DNA of 64,000 nucleotides, taken from contig CM055881.1 in the NCBI GenBank assembly GCA_029582165.1, forward strand, positions 28,142,094 through 28,206,093. Reading direction: 5' to 3'. Origin of the DNA: Portulaca oleracea (lineage: Eukaryota; Streptophyta; Magnoliopsida; Caryophyllales; Portulacaceae). A program made the position numbers and the translations under genes. Numbering within the stretch: the first letter of the stretch is position 1; each line of letters opens with the position of its first letter. Of this stretch, positions 11,031-23,098 are shown piece after piece. The notes beneath the pieces are model-generated. The model did no database searches. It was not told the origin of the DNA and was given only the letters and a program-made list of their open reading frames with translations.

Positions 11031-14000
11031 ATGAACGGGAAAGCCATCATTAGCAAAGAGCTTAATGCCAAACACATCAAGGTCAGACCCTTCTCTTTTG
11101 TTCTCCCCTTTTGGGTTTCTTCCAAAGTTTTCTACTTTCATTCTTCTTACCTTTTTCTGGTGATTTCGGGTCTGAAATGAAATGGGTATTTTCCTTTTGG
11201 TGAGATATAATCTTTTCAACTTATTTTTGACCCTAAAGTAGCATTATATGCTCCAATAGCTATGAAACAGTCTCACCTAAGAAGAGTTTGTGTTTTGTTA
11301 TTTGTTATGTCTGCCTGGAAGAAAAAGAAACGAAACAAACTCTGGGGTTTAACTTGTCCCAGTTAACTTGTTATATGAATTAGAACAGAAAAGTGCAAAT
11401 TCGATTTTGAGCTTCAAGAAATGAGCTTCAACAGCAACTTTTGTTGCTAGGAATTAATTCTGTTTCCTTGTGTCTTAATTATGAGTGTAGCAAGACCATT
11501 TCTTTGGTTGATGTTAACCTGGTCAGGGTCCCAGTTATGGCTTATGGTGTGTCACACATATTAATGAAAAACCATCCATCCATCCATCCATCCATCCTTT
11601 TTTTTTTTTTTTGAGGCTGCTAGATTTTCTGTGGTGCTGAGGTGCTCTGTGTTGCTGAACAGTTCAATGACCAAAAAAAAAAAAAAAAGACTGACAGCAT
11701 GGAAAATCAAATCAAACAGGCTGTTATTTGGCACCTTCAAATTTGATAGGAGCATCCTACTGCCTGACATGGAAAATGGGCTATGTTAGAGAAAAGTGAG
11801 TAGTAAGGTAAGAGCGGAAGCGAATAATAGAATCGAAAACGAGATGACGGATATTACGACAAAATTTAGGAACGAAAAATAAGCGATAAAATCAAACACC
11901 AGAATTACGTGGGAAACCGAAGAACTCGGAGAAAAACCCAATAAGCGATAAAATCAAACACCAGAATTACGTGGGAAACCGAAGAACTCGGAGAAAAACC
12001 CACGGACGGCGACAGCCAGAAAATAATCTACTATGAGAAAGGAGGAGTACAACCTGATCACTATATTACAATAACAATCTCTCAACACTCAACTCACAAT
12101 CTCTCAGGATACACTGGGGAAAATATTGGTGAGAGCCCTTTCTCTCTCAATATTTTCTCTCTCTCTAGCTCTCTGTGTTTACCAATGTGTTTTTGGTGGA
12201 GAAACATGCACCCTATTTATTGGGAGAACTCCCTATAACCTAACTTGACTCCCACTCTAAATAGATTTAGAATCTAATACAATTAGGAAACCTAAATAAT
12301 AACCTAATACAATTAGGAAACAAATAATTGTGAGATCAAGAGATTTGGTGATTTTAGGACACTTTCCTAACAGGCTATTTTCAGGTTAATTTCATATCGA
12401 GTCAAGGAGGGTTTATGTCAGATTTGTGGTTTAGAGTCATTTTTTTTTTCAATCCTAAATAATAACTAAGGAACGTTTGATCAAACTGTTATGGTCGGTT
12501 AAACTGAAGTATAATGTTAACCCATGTTGAGTCAGGTTACTTTTGTTGAGGTAGGTTAATTTCAAGTTATTCTTGCTTTCAGATCAGGTGATTCTAGTTT
12601 AGGTTGAAATGTAATTATATTACTTGTGTTTTTAACTTTATTTGTTAGATGTCTTAGTCATTTCTACCGTCCTTCATTAGAATTCACATGAAAACACTTA
12701 CCTAGCTAACCTTTCAATCATCATCATCTGAAAATGTTGGTCATCTGTTATTACATGATGGGTGCAGATATTGGAGGGGCTTCTTAAGTTGCCAGAAAAT
12801 AGGGAGTGTGCTGAATGCAAAGCCAAGTATGTTGATCAAAGTTGCTGCAGACAAATGACATTTTTTAAATCTCCTTTTCCCCGTGACTTCGTTTAATACT
12901 ACATAATTACTCGGTTTATGTATTTCTGTCACTTGCAGAGCTCCAAGATGGGCCAGCGTGAATATTGGAGTATTTATATGTCTGTATTGCTCAGGAATTC
13001 ATCGAAGCCTTGGGGTTCACATATCAAAGGTGTATACTTCACGAATGTTTTTGTTTGTAATGAAATGACATATCTTAAGAAGAGCTAATTTTTTTGTGGC
13101 TATAATCTTGGGTTAAACTATTAATTTGAGGTAGTGTTGTCATATGATTGAATGGATTGAGTTTTCTCTGCTGTGGACCTCATCCTGCCCTCGAAGGGTG
13201 TTGAATTTTACGTGGTGTGATGAACTGAGAACAACTGGATCAATGTCTGCTCAACTATCATTTTTTGAGTGGATTCCATCTTGGAATTTGATACTTGCCC
13301 AAATCAATGATCTCATGTCAACAACTGTTACTTTGCTCTTTGTCACGGATCGTAATGCTTATATGAGCATAGTCATACTTTTAAGGCTCTTTTGCAAGCT
13401 TTCGACTTGCTTGTTTCATAGAAACAGTCTTGTTTCACAACGAAAGATCGGGTGATTCTATTTGTTGCTAGTGTCATTCAGCGAGAATAGTTTAAACCCT
13501 TCCTTTGAGCATTAAATCTATGTATGATTAACTTGATTTTGCTGCAGGTGAGATCAGTAACCTTGGACACGTGGCTTCCAGAACAAGTTGCATTCCTCCA
13601 GTGTATGTCCCTTCTCTTCTTGCAATAGCAATATCATGTACAACTACAATCCAGAAGTGAAATGTATTTCCATCTTTGTTTGCAGCCATGGGTAATGACA
13701 AGTCCAACGCCTACTGGGAAGCAGAGTTACCTTCAAGTTATAGTAGAGGTGGAATAGAAAGTTTCATTCGTGCAAAGTATGGACTCATAGGAAAATCGGT
13801 ATCTAATGTTGTTTTGTTGGTTCCTATAAGAAGCAATGATGCATTTCCTGGTTTGGACTTTGGACATGTAAGACACTTACACGAATACAAAATCTTTCAG
13901 GTATGTTGAGAAGCGATGGGTTCCAAGGGATGGTAAGACCAAGGCACCACCACCTAGGCTGAAAGAAGAAATAACTCCCCCTCGCTCATCAAGACCCGGG

Positions 14001-15938
14001 ACTGGTGACAGCTCTGGAGAAGGCACAAATAATCTACATTTGTATAAGGAGAAGAAAGGTTTGCCCACAACTACGAGCAAGAATGAAGGCAGTGGAAGTC
14101 CCGGGGGTGAGAAAGGGCAGGGACATGGTGCAACTAATCGTCGCCCACATCCCCATCAGGAAGTAAAGGAAAACCATCAATCATCCAAGGATACAAATGC
14201 TCCTGACTTAAAAATTGTCAAGTTTGAATCACCAGTACAACCCACACAGGTGTCCGTTTTGATATTGTTCTTTCTTCCTCTCACGTCTTTGCTGTCTTGT
14301 TTCTTTTTTCCTACATTTTTATTTGATTTGCATGCATGCACTACTCCTGTTTAAGGTCTGTTTGGAGGGGAGTAAGGGGGGATGAAGGGGAGTTTGTAGG
14401 AGGCTGTGCTTACTTCACCAATCATCATGTTTGGAGATCTTGAGAGTCACCTTATGGGTTCATGCCTCTACTTACTCTCTTCTTTCTTAGCCTTATGGTA
14501 ATGTTATGGAAAGGAGACTAGATTTTATTTTAAACTCTTACACTAACCTTTCAAACATAGTGTATGTGATATGCTTAATCATCCTATGTAGGATGTTCTT
14601 TTACTTGGAAGTTTTTGCCTACGAAATTGTGTATAGTAGACTACTGATATCAAATTCAAACCTTGCTGACATGGTTGGCTTGTTGACAGGTTGCTCCTGG
14701 TCCAATCCCAAAAGACACCTCTCGAAAGTCAGCAATCTCAAAAGTCGAATCATCAGCATTGAATGCTACACCTGTGGTTGCCTCATCTCCCAAAGTTGAT
14801 TATGCTACTGAGCTTTTCCGGATGCTGTGCATGGATGATTCTGCTGAGAATGACTCAAGTTCTTCTGATACAACTGCATGGGTTGATTTTGAATGTAAGC
14901 TTCTTTCCCCTTTGGTTTTGTAAATTGGGTTACCTCTATGTGTCAATTTGAACTCTGGACAATTGTTGCAGCCGATGAAGATGTGTCAATAAATGGCAAG
15001 CCAAAATCTGCCGGGAGTAAGGTCCATCCTGAACCCAAAATGGAGGATGTCCAAAATGTATCAGCACCATTGACAAAAGTACATACCCATGAACATCAGA
15101 AACATTCTACAATCAATAAACAGACCGTTCCTGAAAAGGTACACTCAAGGCACAAACCTACCTTACATTCGTATATGACAAATGTGCAGATGCTATAAGT
15201 ATGATGTTGCCACAACTAAAGAGGATGACCGAATTATTAATTCTTGTGCAGGTTAGCGTCCAACCTGTATCAACTATTCATAATCAGAGACTTTCAACGG
15301 TTGCTCAAAATGGAGGTTCCCTTGCAGCAGCCACTGGATTATCTAATGGCAGGTCTCCAACTTATCCTGCCACCATCAGTCATCAACAAAGTGTTCATGG
15401 TTTTCGACAGCCATCCCTCAATGGTGTAACTTCAGTCCGTACAATGGGAACCCAGATGCAGGTAACTGAGATACATGACAACAGACACAAATCCACTTCA
15501 TCATACGAAAAGAATTCATAATTTGCTTCAACTTCTTATCTTAATTTTGTTGTTTCTGCTCACTTGTAGCAGATTCAAAATGGTGGAGCAGGGAAGTTCG
15601 GAGTGAATTCTGCTCCATATGCAATGGCTAGGTATGGAAATGCTTGCAACTTCTGTAAACTTGTTTAGGAAAGTTGGATCAGCATAACTGAATCAGAATT
15701 GATGAGTTCTCATAAATTATCTATTGTTAGTAGAGTTTCTTTTTTCTTTTTAATTTTGTTTATATTTGAGCATATATTAACGAACTTAATTTCCTGCAGC
15801 CCTTACAGGCCTACAATGCCAATGAACAGCATATCAACCGCCCCACCAAGCAAGAGGCCTCCTGCAACTGCGCTCCCCGTATCGGGGTATGATTACGATT
15901 TCTCTTTCCTAACACAAGGGCTGTTTTCAAAGCGATAG
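11031..15938 (+). CDS. AGD15/AGD5-like: ARF GTPase-activating protein, AGD5/AGD15 class (11 exons)
   Basis: Exons: 11031-11081, 12768-12826, 12939-13029, 13548-13602, 13686-13776, 13901-14249, 14690-14894, 14972-15138, 15252-15461, 15573-15631 and 15800-15938. All introns are GT-AG and phases join to 491 residues. The protein starts [15 protein letters not shown]. The ArfGAP zinc finger is C31, C34, C51, C54 (CX2CX16CX2C), with the arginine finger R59 in GIHRSLG. It stimulates GTP hydrolysis on ARF GTPases in trans-Golgi/endosome traffic. Residues 268-282 ([14 protein letters not shown]) and the C-terminus ([16 protein letters not shown]) match the conserved tail of Arabidopsis AGD5 (NEVERSHED) and relatives. 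The FEDLF and MSLFEKTN segments I associate with AGD5 are not seen, and KYVEKRW favours AGD15, so orthology is open. No disabling change. Confidence 0.93.
11784..12372 (-). mobile_element. Solo LTR in ARF-GAP intron 1, antisense
   Basis: Begins TGTTAGAG and ends CCTAACA, with a perfect 5-bp target duplication GGCTA (11779-11783 and 12373-12377). Its left (U5) half is the reverse complement of the 3' part of the LTRs at 61397-63728. A 62-bp tandem duplication (11879-11940 and 11941-12002) is internal to it. No internal retrotransposon region remains, so it arose by LTR-LTR recombination. Confidence 0.9.
14352..14510. mobile_element. MITE-like insertion in ARF-GAP intron 6
   Basis: Starts GGTCTGTTTGGAGGGGAGTA, resembling the end of the foldback MITE at 4679. 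A pyrimidine-rich stretch (CTACTTACTCTCTTC) follows. The right border is not clear. Confidence 0.3.
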
Positions 15939-16300
15939 AAAGGTGTTATTTAGGCTCTGTAAATCGTATTCATTAGAGATGATGTATAGAATTATTGGTC
16001 ATTGGATTCATTGGTTGTAATGTTGAATAATTAAGGTTTAGGACACTAATGGCTGTGAGCTTGTGACAGTATGCCTCTCCTCTTAGCTTGCTGTTGTTTG
16101 GCATTGGGCTTGGTTGGTTTTATAGATAAACTTGTAAAGACTAGAGAACACTTCTGGACAATAGAATTTGTAGTCATGATCATGGATTGTATTCTCCGTA
16201 TTTGATGGTTAGTGGTTGCATGAAATTCTTGGAAAAATTGGTCAGCTTTTTCAACGTAATATTCTCCATGTTGAATTATTTGTTAGCGGAAAATATTTAT
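15939..16300 (+). other. 3' UTR and downstream flank of the ARF-GAP gene
   Basis: T-rich DNA after the TAG stop, with near-poly(A) signals such as TGAATAATTAAGG at about 16023. No ORF. The polyadenylation site cannot be fixed from sequence. Confidence 0.5.
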
Positions 16301-16310
16301 TGGGGCCATA

Positions 16311-16480
16311 GTTATTAAAATCACAATCCTAATCTACGATCCTACAATTTTATGATCCAAAATCCTCGATGCGATTCTACTATTTACATTCAGATTTACG
16401 ATCCTACGTGGGTTAATTCTGATCATAACTATCTCATAGATCTGAGTTAGAATCCCAAAATTAACAATCTTGATTGGGGT
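16311..16480. mobile_element. MITE with GTTATTAAAATC end
   Basis: Starts TAGTTATTAAAATCACAATCC and carries repeated GATCCTA/ATCCTAC words. The inverted end is approximately CCCAAAATTAACAAT. The element at 40855-41010 has the same words and ends. Confidence 0.45.
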
Positions 16481-16554
16481 CCACAATTTCACAATATTCG
16501 TTGGACATTCAAAGTTAGTCTCGGCCATCCAATGGATGGGCTCTGAGGCCTTCT

Positions 16555-17190
16555 AAGGAGGCTCGCGCGATCCACCAACCCCGGAGGCCTCGGGACCTGA
16601 CCGGGCTGTCCCGAGAAGTTGAAGTAGGTGGTAACGGGGTTCAGGTGTGGTCCAGGTTAATAACATGCAAGGTGGAAAGAGTTGAGTAAAAAAAACATGC
16701 ACAACAGGTGGTCGCGCCCGCTACAACACTCGTAGCGCCCGCGACCATGGCAACAAAGCCCAGCGGAAGGAATTCTCAAACTTTCGCACCCGCGACGCTC
16801 TTTATAGCGTCCGCGACGCCATGAGGCCAAAACAGGGAAGTTGGACCAATTGTTGTGACACCCGCGACGCCACGTCTTCGCGCCCGCTACGTCCGATGTG
16901 CCGCGCCCGCGACAAGAAGTGTAGCGTGCGCTACATCGCGTTATCGTCGAATTGCCCTGCCAACTTCGACCTGTCGTGCCCGCGATCATTTCCGTCGCCC
17001 CCATGACCGACCTGAATTACGCGTGTTTTTTTTGCTTAAAACGACTGTGTTTAAGGCCTAATTTTCCCCTTGTATAAATACTCTATTTTCACTGTTTTCA
17101 AGGCAGACTTGGAGTATTATGTTAATGATATTGGGAATACCCCTAATTTCTCCTCAAATCTTATTTACTTTACCTAATTGATTGTTGGTG
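16555..17190. other. GC-rich repeat patch next to an LTR-like promoter
   Basis: From 16705 to 16985 the words GTAGCGCCCGCGAC and GTCGCGCCCGCTAC recur about eight times with changes, in both orientations. After it comes CTTGTATAAATACTC at about 17068, a good TATA box. This resembles the leader or LTR of a decayed retrotransposon; no coding domain is left. The short frames here are products of the GC-rich repeat. Confidence 0.45.
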
Positions 17191-17191
17191 G

Positions 17192-17479
17192 TAGGGCTGT
17201 TCATCGGTCCCGGACTGGACCGAAAGGACCGAGGACTGAATTAGAGGACTAAGCTGGACCGAGGACTAGACCGAAAAAAGTTCGGTCCGGGACTGGACTA
17301 TACATAAAGAAACCCTATAATTTTAGTAACTTTGGTCCATCAGTTCGGTCCACGGGCTGGACCGAGGACCGAACATAAAAATTTCCTGGATCGAGGACTG
17401 GACCGAACTTCCCTCGGTCCATTCGGTCCAGTCCAGTCCAGTCCCTTTTTCGGTCCGGACTGGACTATGAACAACCCTA
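17192..17479. mobile_element. hAT MITE with GGACCGA repeat interior, 288 bp
   Basis: Ends are TAGGGCTGTTCAT and ATGAACAACCCTA (inverted with one mismatch). The 8-bp target duplication GTTGGTGG is perfect (17184-17191 and 17480-17487). Nearly the whole interior is made of the words GGACCGA, GGACTGGACC and TCGGTCC. Confidence 0.92.
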
Positions 17480-17754
17480 GTTGGTGGTGTTACAAATCAT
17501 TTCTTTATTGATTAGTGGTGGATTACCATTAGCTAATCATGCATGGTGGAATGCTAGGCCATTGGTGGTGGATTTCTTCCTTTATCCAAGGGTCATATCC
17601 AATCTTATGGTGTTCAAGGCTATTGTTCTTGGTTGATTTGTAAATTTTTACTCAAGCTTCTTCTTCCACTCAACACATATGCTCCAGATATCCTGCGGCC
17701 GGTTGACTGGAAAAGATGCAGGCATGATGCCCTGGAGATAGATATCATATCTTG

Positions 17755-17943
17755 CGAATTTCTCCGGGTCGGACGTGATATTCGAATTTTTTTGAGTTGG
17801 ATTTGATATCTGAACCCTTTATTCTGAGTTGGATATGATATCCGGATAATTTTTTGAGATATGCGATACCCGAATAATTTTTCTAGATGATGCGATATTT
17901 GATTGATTTCCTAGGCCAATGAGGGTGTTCGAATAATTCTCCC
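17755..17943. repeat. Minisatellite, left part (about 30-bp unit)
   Basis: Units like GATATGATATCCGAATAATTTTT recur five or six times. The array continues at 23776 beyond the copia insertion. Between 17480 and 17755 is ordinary-looking DNA, perhaps of LTR origin. Confidence 0.7.
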
Positions 17944-18625
17944 TGTTGTAAAACTAGCCATAATCACAGCAGGAAAGATCTTACTTGAAAAGGATGAACG
18001 AGAGAAAAGGACACCGTGGCGTGGTAAACCCACTGTCCTGAAAGTGATTTCGCCTGAGCACAGATGCAAACTCTCCAATGGCGGCCACTCCCCAGGATTA
18101 CACGGTCTGGTTAATTTTGTGCATTCTCCATTAACCAGTTGGAGTGAACGAGTAATTGCCCAAAACTTTTAAGAGAAGCAGAGAAGAGATGAATAAAATC
18201 AGAGAGAATTTTTTTTCCATGTTGAACAAGAAAGGAAGAGAAGGTTTAAATAGAAGAAGGGAGGAAAACAAGAGAGCAAGCCTTGGAAACTGCATTGTTG
18301 AAGACTGCATAATCAAGCATTGAGACCCCAACAATCAGTCCCAAGCTCCAAAGCCCTCGAAAACACGCGCGATAAATAAACCCGTCAAAAACGAGATAGA
18401 AAATTAAAACTGTTTAAAATGTGACCAACCCGAGCCCGAGCCCGACCGGACGGACGGTGGCGGCGCGCGCGCGCGTGTGGACCACCAAGTCCACCCTTAT
18501 CTCACTTAGTTCAAATAGCTTTGGAGAACTCTACTATTTAAAGTAGAACAATTCTCACTTTTCTACCAATGTGGGACACCAACTTGTTCCCAACAAAACT
18601 TAACTTTGAGACTTAAAATCCAACA
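17944..18625 (-). repeat. 3' LTR of the copia element (682 bp)
   Basis: Bounded by TGTTGTAAAAC and AAATCCAACA. Just inside (18626-18640 on the plus strand, ATCCCCCACAAGG) is the complement of a G-rich polypurine tract (GTGGGGGAT), as expected next to a 3' LTR. A GCGCGCGCGCG run lies at about 18460. Confidence 0.93.
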
Positions 18626-19173
18626 ATCCCCCACAAGGATCAAAGTTTTCCAAACAACAAGAAAAAGAGAAGAAATTTGGGCAATAAAAGAGATCACTGT
18701 ATATGAGTTAATATCTTGCGATTTGAATTAACACTTAGTAACATCAAGCTTAAGATAAACATCCTATCTAGTGAACAAAGTCTGGAACTTGATAGGGAGT
18801 TGTAAATCTATCACTTGAGTACATAGTAATCTCACACTCGTTTTGTACTCCGCGATTGACGCCTTATACTAGCCATACGTCCAGCCTGGTTCTCATGGAT
18901 GGTTTTAGGAGATAGACCCACCAATCTCCGAAGGAAGCGGCTAAACTTCCACATCTCACGTAGGTGAGTTCATCAAGTGTGTACTACTTCACACCTCCAA
19001 TTTAATGGATATGAACTCATTAAGAGCTAAAGCTCAACCTCAATCAAATAGTAGTAAGCACCGTATACACACCATAGGGAGGGAAACTAAATGGTGCTCC
19101 TGAATTGTTGATGATTTTGTTAGTACCCCTGGAAGTTGCCTTTTACAGCTAAGTGGGGATCAATCACCACAAT
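18626..19173 (-). other. Copia 3' untranslated region
   Basis: Lies between the pol stop and the polypurine tract. No frame of note. Confidence 0.7.
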
Positions 19174-21891
19174 TCACGTAATGGGTCTCAATCCCATCCC
19201 CCTCGATGTGTCCATAATCATTTTCCTACAAAGGCCTTTTGTTAACGGATCCGCGAGATTTTTCTCGGACTTCACATAGTCCAGTGATATCACTCCAGTT
19301 TCCAGAAGCTCCTTGACAACCTTATGTCTTATGCGAATATGCCTTCTCTTCCCATTGAAGGCTTTATTCCGAGCCACTGCAATGGCTGCTTGGTTGTCAC
19401 AATGCAGAGCAATAGAAGGAGCTGGCTTCCCCCACAGTGGAATGTCTGCCAATAGATTTCTGAGCCAATCGGCCTCACGGCCTGCCAATTCAAGAGCAAT
19501 AAACTCAGATTCCATAGTAGACATGGCAGTACAAGATTGTTTAGAAGATTTCCAGGATATAGCACAACCAGCTAATGTAAACACATATCCACTAGTTGAA
19601 TTAATTTCGTCATTATCAGATACCCAGTTCGCATCAGTATATCCCTCTAGTACAGCAGGGTTTCTACCGAATTGTAAACATAAATCCATGGTACCTCTCA
19701 AATATCTAAGCAATCTTCTCAAAGCATTCCAATGATCATTATTAGGATTGTGGGTATACCTGCTAAGTCTACTTACAGCATATGCAATATCAGGTCTAGT
19801 ATAGTTCATGAGAAACATAACGCTACCAATAACCTTGGCATATTCAGATTGACACACAGGATCTCCTTTATGCTTCCTCAAATGAATGCTAGCATCATAA
19901 GGAGTTCTTACAGGTTCCACATCAAAGGAGTTGAACTTTCTGAGAATCTTTTCGATATAGTGAGATTGGTTCAAGGACATTCCTTTAGGAGTTCTCTTAA
20001 TCTTAACTCCTAAAATCACATCAGCCTCACCCATATCTTTCATTTCAAATTTAGAACTCAAGAAAGTTTTCACCTCATTTATAACATTCATGTTTGTGCC
20101 AAAAATAAGCATGTCATCCACATATAAGCATATAATAACGCATCCATTGGAGCCATGTTTAGAATAAACACATGCATCAGCTTCATTTGCAATAAAACCA
20201 AAGCCAGTGATAGTGCTGTCAAATTTCTCATACCATTGTTTGGGAGCCTGTTTTAACCCATACAGAGATTTAACAAGCCTGCATACCTCGTTTTCTTGTC
20301 CAGGCACAATCAACCCTTCAGGTTGCTCCATGTATATTTCTTCATCTAAGTCCCCATTCAGAAAAGCAGTTTTCACATCCATTTGATGCACATATAAGTC
20401 ATGAATAGAAGCAATAGCAAGCAAGGCTCTAATAGTGGCAATTTTAGTAACAGGAGAATAAGTATCGAAATAATCAATCTCCTTTCTTTGATTGTACCCT
20501 TTTACCACAAGTCGGGCTTTGTATTTATCGATTGATCCATCAGCTTTCAATTTCCTTTTAAACACCCATTTACACCCTAGTGGTTTACAACCTCTAGGAA
20601 GGTCAGTCAGAATCCATGTTCTATTACTCAAAATGGACTCAAGTTCACTACTAATGGCTTCTTTCCAAAAGACAGAATCGATGGATTTCATTGCTTCGTC
20701 ATAAGTTTTGGGGTCTTCCTCAATGATATACACAGAAATAATTTCATCACATAAGAAGTCATGCTCGGTCAAGAAAGAGGTAATAAAGTCATGTCCAAAA
20801 GATAGTTCCTTTCTATGTCTTTTACTCCTTCTAGGTTCAGTCTCATGCTCAACGGGTTGAGATGCAGTACAAGAAGAAGAAACAGATTGAACATGTTGTG
20901 CACATTTCATTGGAAAAATATGCTCAAAGAATTCAGCATCTCTGGCTTCTATAATATTGCCATGCATGTAAGAGCCATTCACACCTTTAGTAATAAATCT
21001 ATAAGCAGCACTTTGATAGGCATATCCAATAAATACAACCTCAACAGTTTTTGGTCCTATCTTATTTCTTTTGGAATCAGGTAACCCAACTTTAGCAAGA
21101 CACCCCCACACTTTCAAGAATCTCAAGTTGGGTGGGTAACCCTTCCAGAGCTCATAAGGAGTCTTATCTAACTTCTTATGAGGTACGCGGTTAAGCACAT
21201 GACAAGCAGAAAGAATAGCTTCCCCCCACATATTATCAGGCAGACCAGAACTAATCAGCATGGCATTCATCATGTTCTTTAAGGACCTGTTCTTTCTTTC
21301 AGCTATGCCATTTTGCTGGGGTTCATAAGGAGCAGTTCGTTCATGGATTATCCCATTTTCCTCACAGAACTTTTTAAGTGAGGTGGAGTCATACTCTCCT
21401 CCTCTATCACTCCTTAGTCTCTTAATCTTTCTATTGAGCTGATTCTCAACTTCAGCTTTATACTTTAAGAACATCTCTTCTGCCTCATCCTTAGAATTTA
21501 GGAGATAAACCATAGTGAATCTAGAGTAGTCATCCACAAAGGTAATGTAGTATCTTTTGCCACCTCTAGACATATGGTTTTTGAAGTCCCCTAAGTCACT
21601 ATGAACTAGTTTAAGGAGCTCAGTTATGCTCATTGATTTATGAGGTTTGCTATGAAACTTAGCCTCAACATATACTTCACATTTAGAGAACTCATTGTTA
21701 ACCAGATTAGGAATTAAGGCCAGGTGTTTTAGCCTTTTAGTGGAGGCAACATTCACATGTCCTAATCTAGCATGCCATAAATCAAGAGACTCAACAATAT
21801 AAGCAGAAGAAGTTCCAACATTTTCATTCAATTTCACACATACAACATCTAGAATCACAAGTCCAGTATGGTTACAAAAGCCCTTCCCCAC
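19174..21891 (-). CDS. Copia pol: integrase, reverse transcriptase and RNase H
   Basis: 905 residues open. GAG-pre-integrase motif: H40, H45, C71, then Y74 where cysteine is usual. Integrase catalytic triad D99, D162, E198 with exact DD35E spacing. Linker with RRSKRHRKE near 355. Reverse transcriptase with [11 protein letters not shown] (500s) and the YVDD box at 590-593. RNase H with YTDANW and a terminal tract ending GMGLRPIT. The length fits integrase plus RT/RNase H of plant Tnt1-like copia elements; the first residues are a fragment of the protease-integrase junction because a frameshift separates it from the upstream ORF. The missing zinc ligand may weaken integration. Confidence 0.93.
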   Translation of the reverse strand: MGKGFCNHTGLVILDVVCVKLNENVGTSSAYIVESLDLWHARLGHVNVASTKRLKHLALIPNLVNNEFSKCEVYVEAKFHSKPHKSMSITELLKLVHSDLGDFKNHMSRGGKRYYITFVDDYSRFTMVYLLNSKDEAEEMFLKYKAEVENQLNRKIKRLRSDRGGEYDSTSLKKFCEENGIIHERTAPYEPQQNGIAERKNRSLKNMMNAMLISSGLPDNMWGEAILSACHVLNRVPHKKLDKTPYELWKGYPPNLRFLKVWGCLAKVGLPDSKRNKIGPKTVEVVFIGYAYQSAAYRFITKGVNGSYMHGNIIEARDAEFFEHIFPMKCAQHVQSVSSSCTASQPVEHETEPRRSKRHRKELSFGHDFITSFLTEHDFLCDEIISVYIIEEDPKTYDEAMKSIDSVFWKEAISSELESILSNRTWILTDLPRGCKPLGCKWVFKRKLKADGSIDKYKARLVVKGYNQRKEIDYFDTYSPVTKIATIRALLAIASIHDLYVHQMDVKTAFLNGDLDEEIYMEQPEGLIVPGQENEVCRLVKSLYGLKQAPKQWYEKFDSTITGFGFIANEADACVYSKHGSNGCVIICLYVDDMLIFGTNMNVINEVKTFLSSKFEMKDMGEADVILGVKIKRTPKGMSLNQSHYIEKILRKFNSFDVEPVRTPYDASIHLRKHKGDPVCQSEYAKVIGSVMFLMNYTRPDIAYAVSRLSRYTHNPNNDHWNALRRLLRYLRGTMDLCLQFGRNPAVLEGYTDANWVSDNDEINSTSGYVFTLAGCAISWKSSKQSCTAMSTMESEFIALELAGREADWLRNLLADIPLWGKPAPSIALHCDNQAAIAVARNKAFNGKRRHIRIRHKVVKELLETGVISLDYVKSEKNLADPLTKGLCRKMIMDTSRGMGLRPIT

Positions 21892-23090
21892 AAACTCCCC
21901 ATTCTTGGTAAGGATAATGGATTTCCCTCAAGGATCAATTTGAGACCAGCCCTAAGAAGTAAGTTTCCAGAAATGAGGTTTATACGCATTTCAGGTACGC
22001 ACAACACATCAGTGAGAGATAAAACTTTGCCAGAAGTTAGTTTTAAAGAAATCTTCCCTTTCCCTTGAACGGAGGCAGTGGCGGCATTTCCCATGTAAAC
22101 GGTTTCGCCATCTGCTTTCTCAAAGGTTTGGAAGAGGCTTCTGTCTGTGCATATGTGTTTGGTGGCTCCAGTGTCGACCACCCACTCGACATTGTTGTCA
22201 GCAAGGTTCACTTCCGAGACCATGGCAATGATAGTCTCAAGTGTCTCAGCAAGGTTGGCTTGATTCTTTTTGTTTTTGCTTCTACAGTCCTTGGCCTTGT
22301 GTCCCGGTTTGCCGCACTCGTGACATTTCCCTTGAAATTTATACTTTTTGCCCGGAGACTTGAAGTTGCTTGCTTGAGGACTCTTCCCTTTATTTTTGAA
22401 CCTGTCATTATAAGATTTTGGTTCAACCAGATTAGCACCAGAAGAGTTAGAATAAATTTGTAGCCCCTTGTCCTTGATACGATTTTCTTCCTCAATTTTC
22501 AAATGCCCAACCAAGTCTTCTAGGGTCAGATCAGTTTCCTTGTGCATTAACTGGTTTCGGTACTCTTTCCAGGAGGAAGGTAACTTTTCAATCAGAACAA
22601 TAGCAAGGGTAACATCACAGATTTTCAGACCTTCAGAAGCAATTGCAGAACATAAATTTTCATACTCATGAATCTGATCTATAATAGGCTTATCATCACC
22701 AACTTGGAAATTTAACCATCTACTCACAGCATATCTCTTAGACCTTGCATCATCATTCCCATATTTCTTTTTAAGTGCAGACCAAATCTCATAAGCAGAA
22801 TCAAACTTCATGTAAATATCAAGCAAAGCATTATTCATGTAATGAAGCAACATTCCTTTACAAGTTCAATCATCTCTAGCATACTTGTCATCATAATCAG
22901 ACACAACTTGAGCATCAGTAGCAGGAGGCAATTTTTTCTTCTCTTCTAGGGTATGGGCAACATCAATTTGTTCGAGATAAAACTTAATCCTAACAGACCA
23001 ACGTTTGTAATTCTTTCCATCCAAAGGTTCCAATTTAGACATGTCAGGAACAGTAAACTTGTTGGTTGCCATGACTAAAGCCATAATCAC
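21855..23090 (-). pseudogene. Copia gag and protease, one TGA and one frameshift
   Basis: Starts near 23090 (MATNKFTVPDMSKLEPL...), only nine bases inside the 5' LTR. Residues run in one frame except for a TGA at 22866-22868. The downstream part carries UBN2-type gag sequence, the CCHC knuckle CHECGKPGHKAKDC at about 22290-22330, and the aspartic protease motif VVDTGATKHIC at about 22175. Near 21930 the frame shifts by one base, so protease and integrase are no longer joined. Either break alone would stop autonomous activity. Confidence 0.9.
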
Positions 23091-23098
23091 TTTCAGAT

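Noticed and set aside
13144..13455. 103-codon frame in ARF-GAP intron 3
   Set aside because: It lies between exons with good splice sites whose phases join; no motif is seen.
16657..17061. Three overlapping frames of 60-115 codons, Cys/Arg-rich
   Set aside because: All arise from the GC-rich repeated word; no shared protein motif and open in several phases at once.
19313..20013. Plus-strand frames of 93-140 codons
   Set aside because: They are antisense shadows of the copia pol gene.
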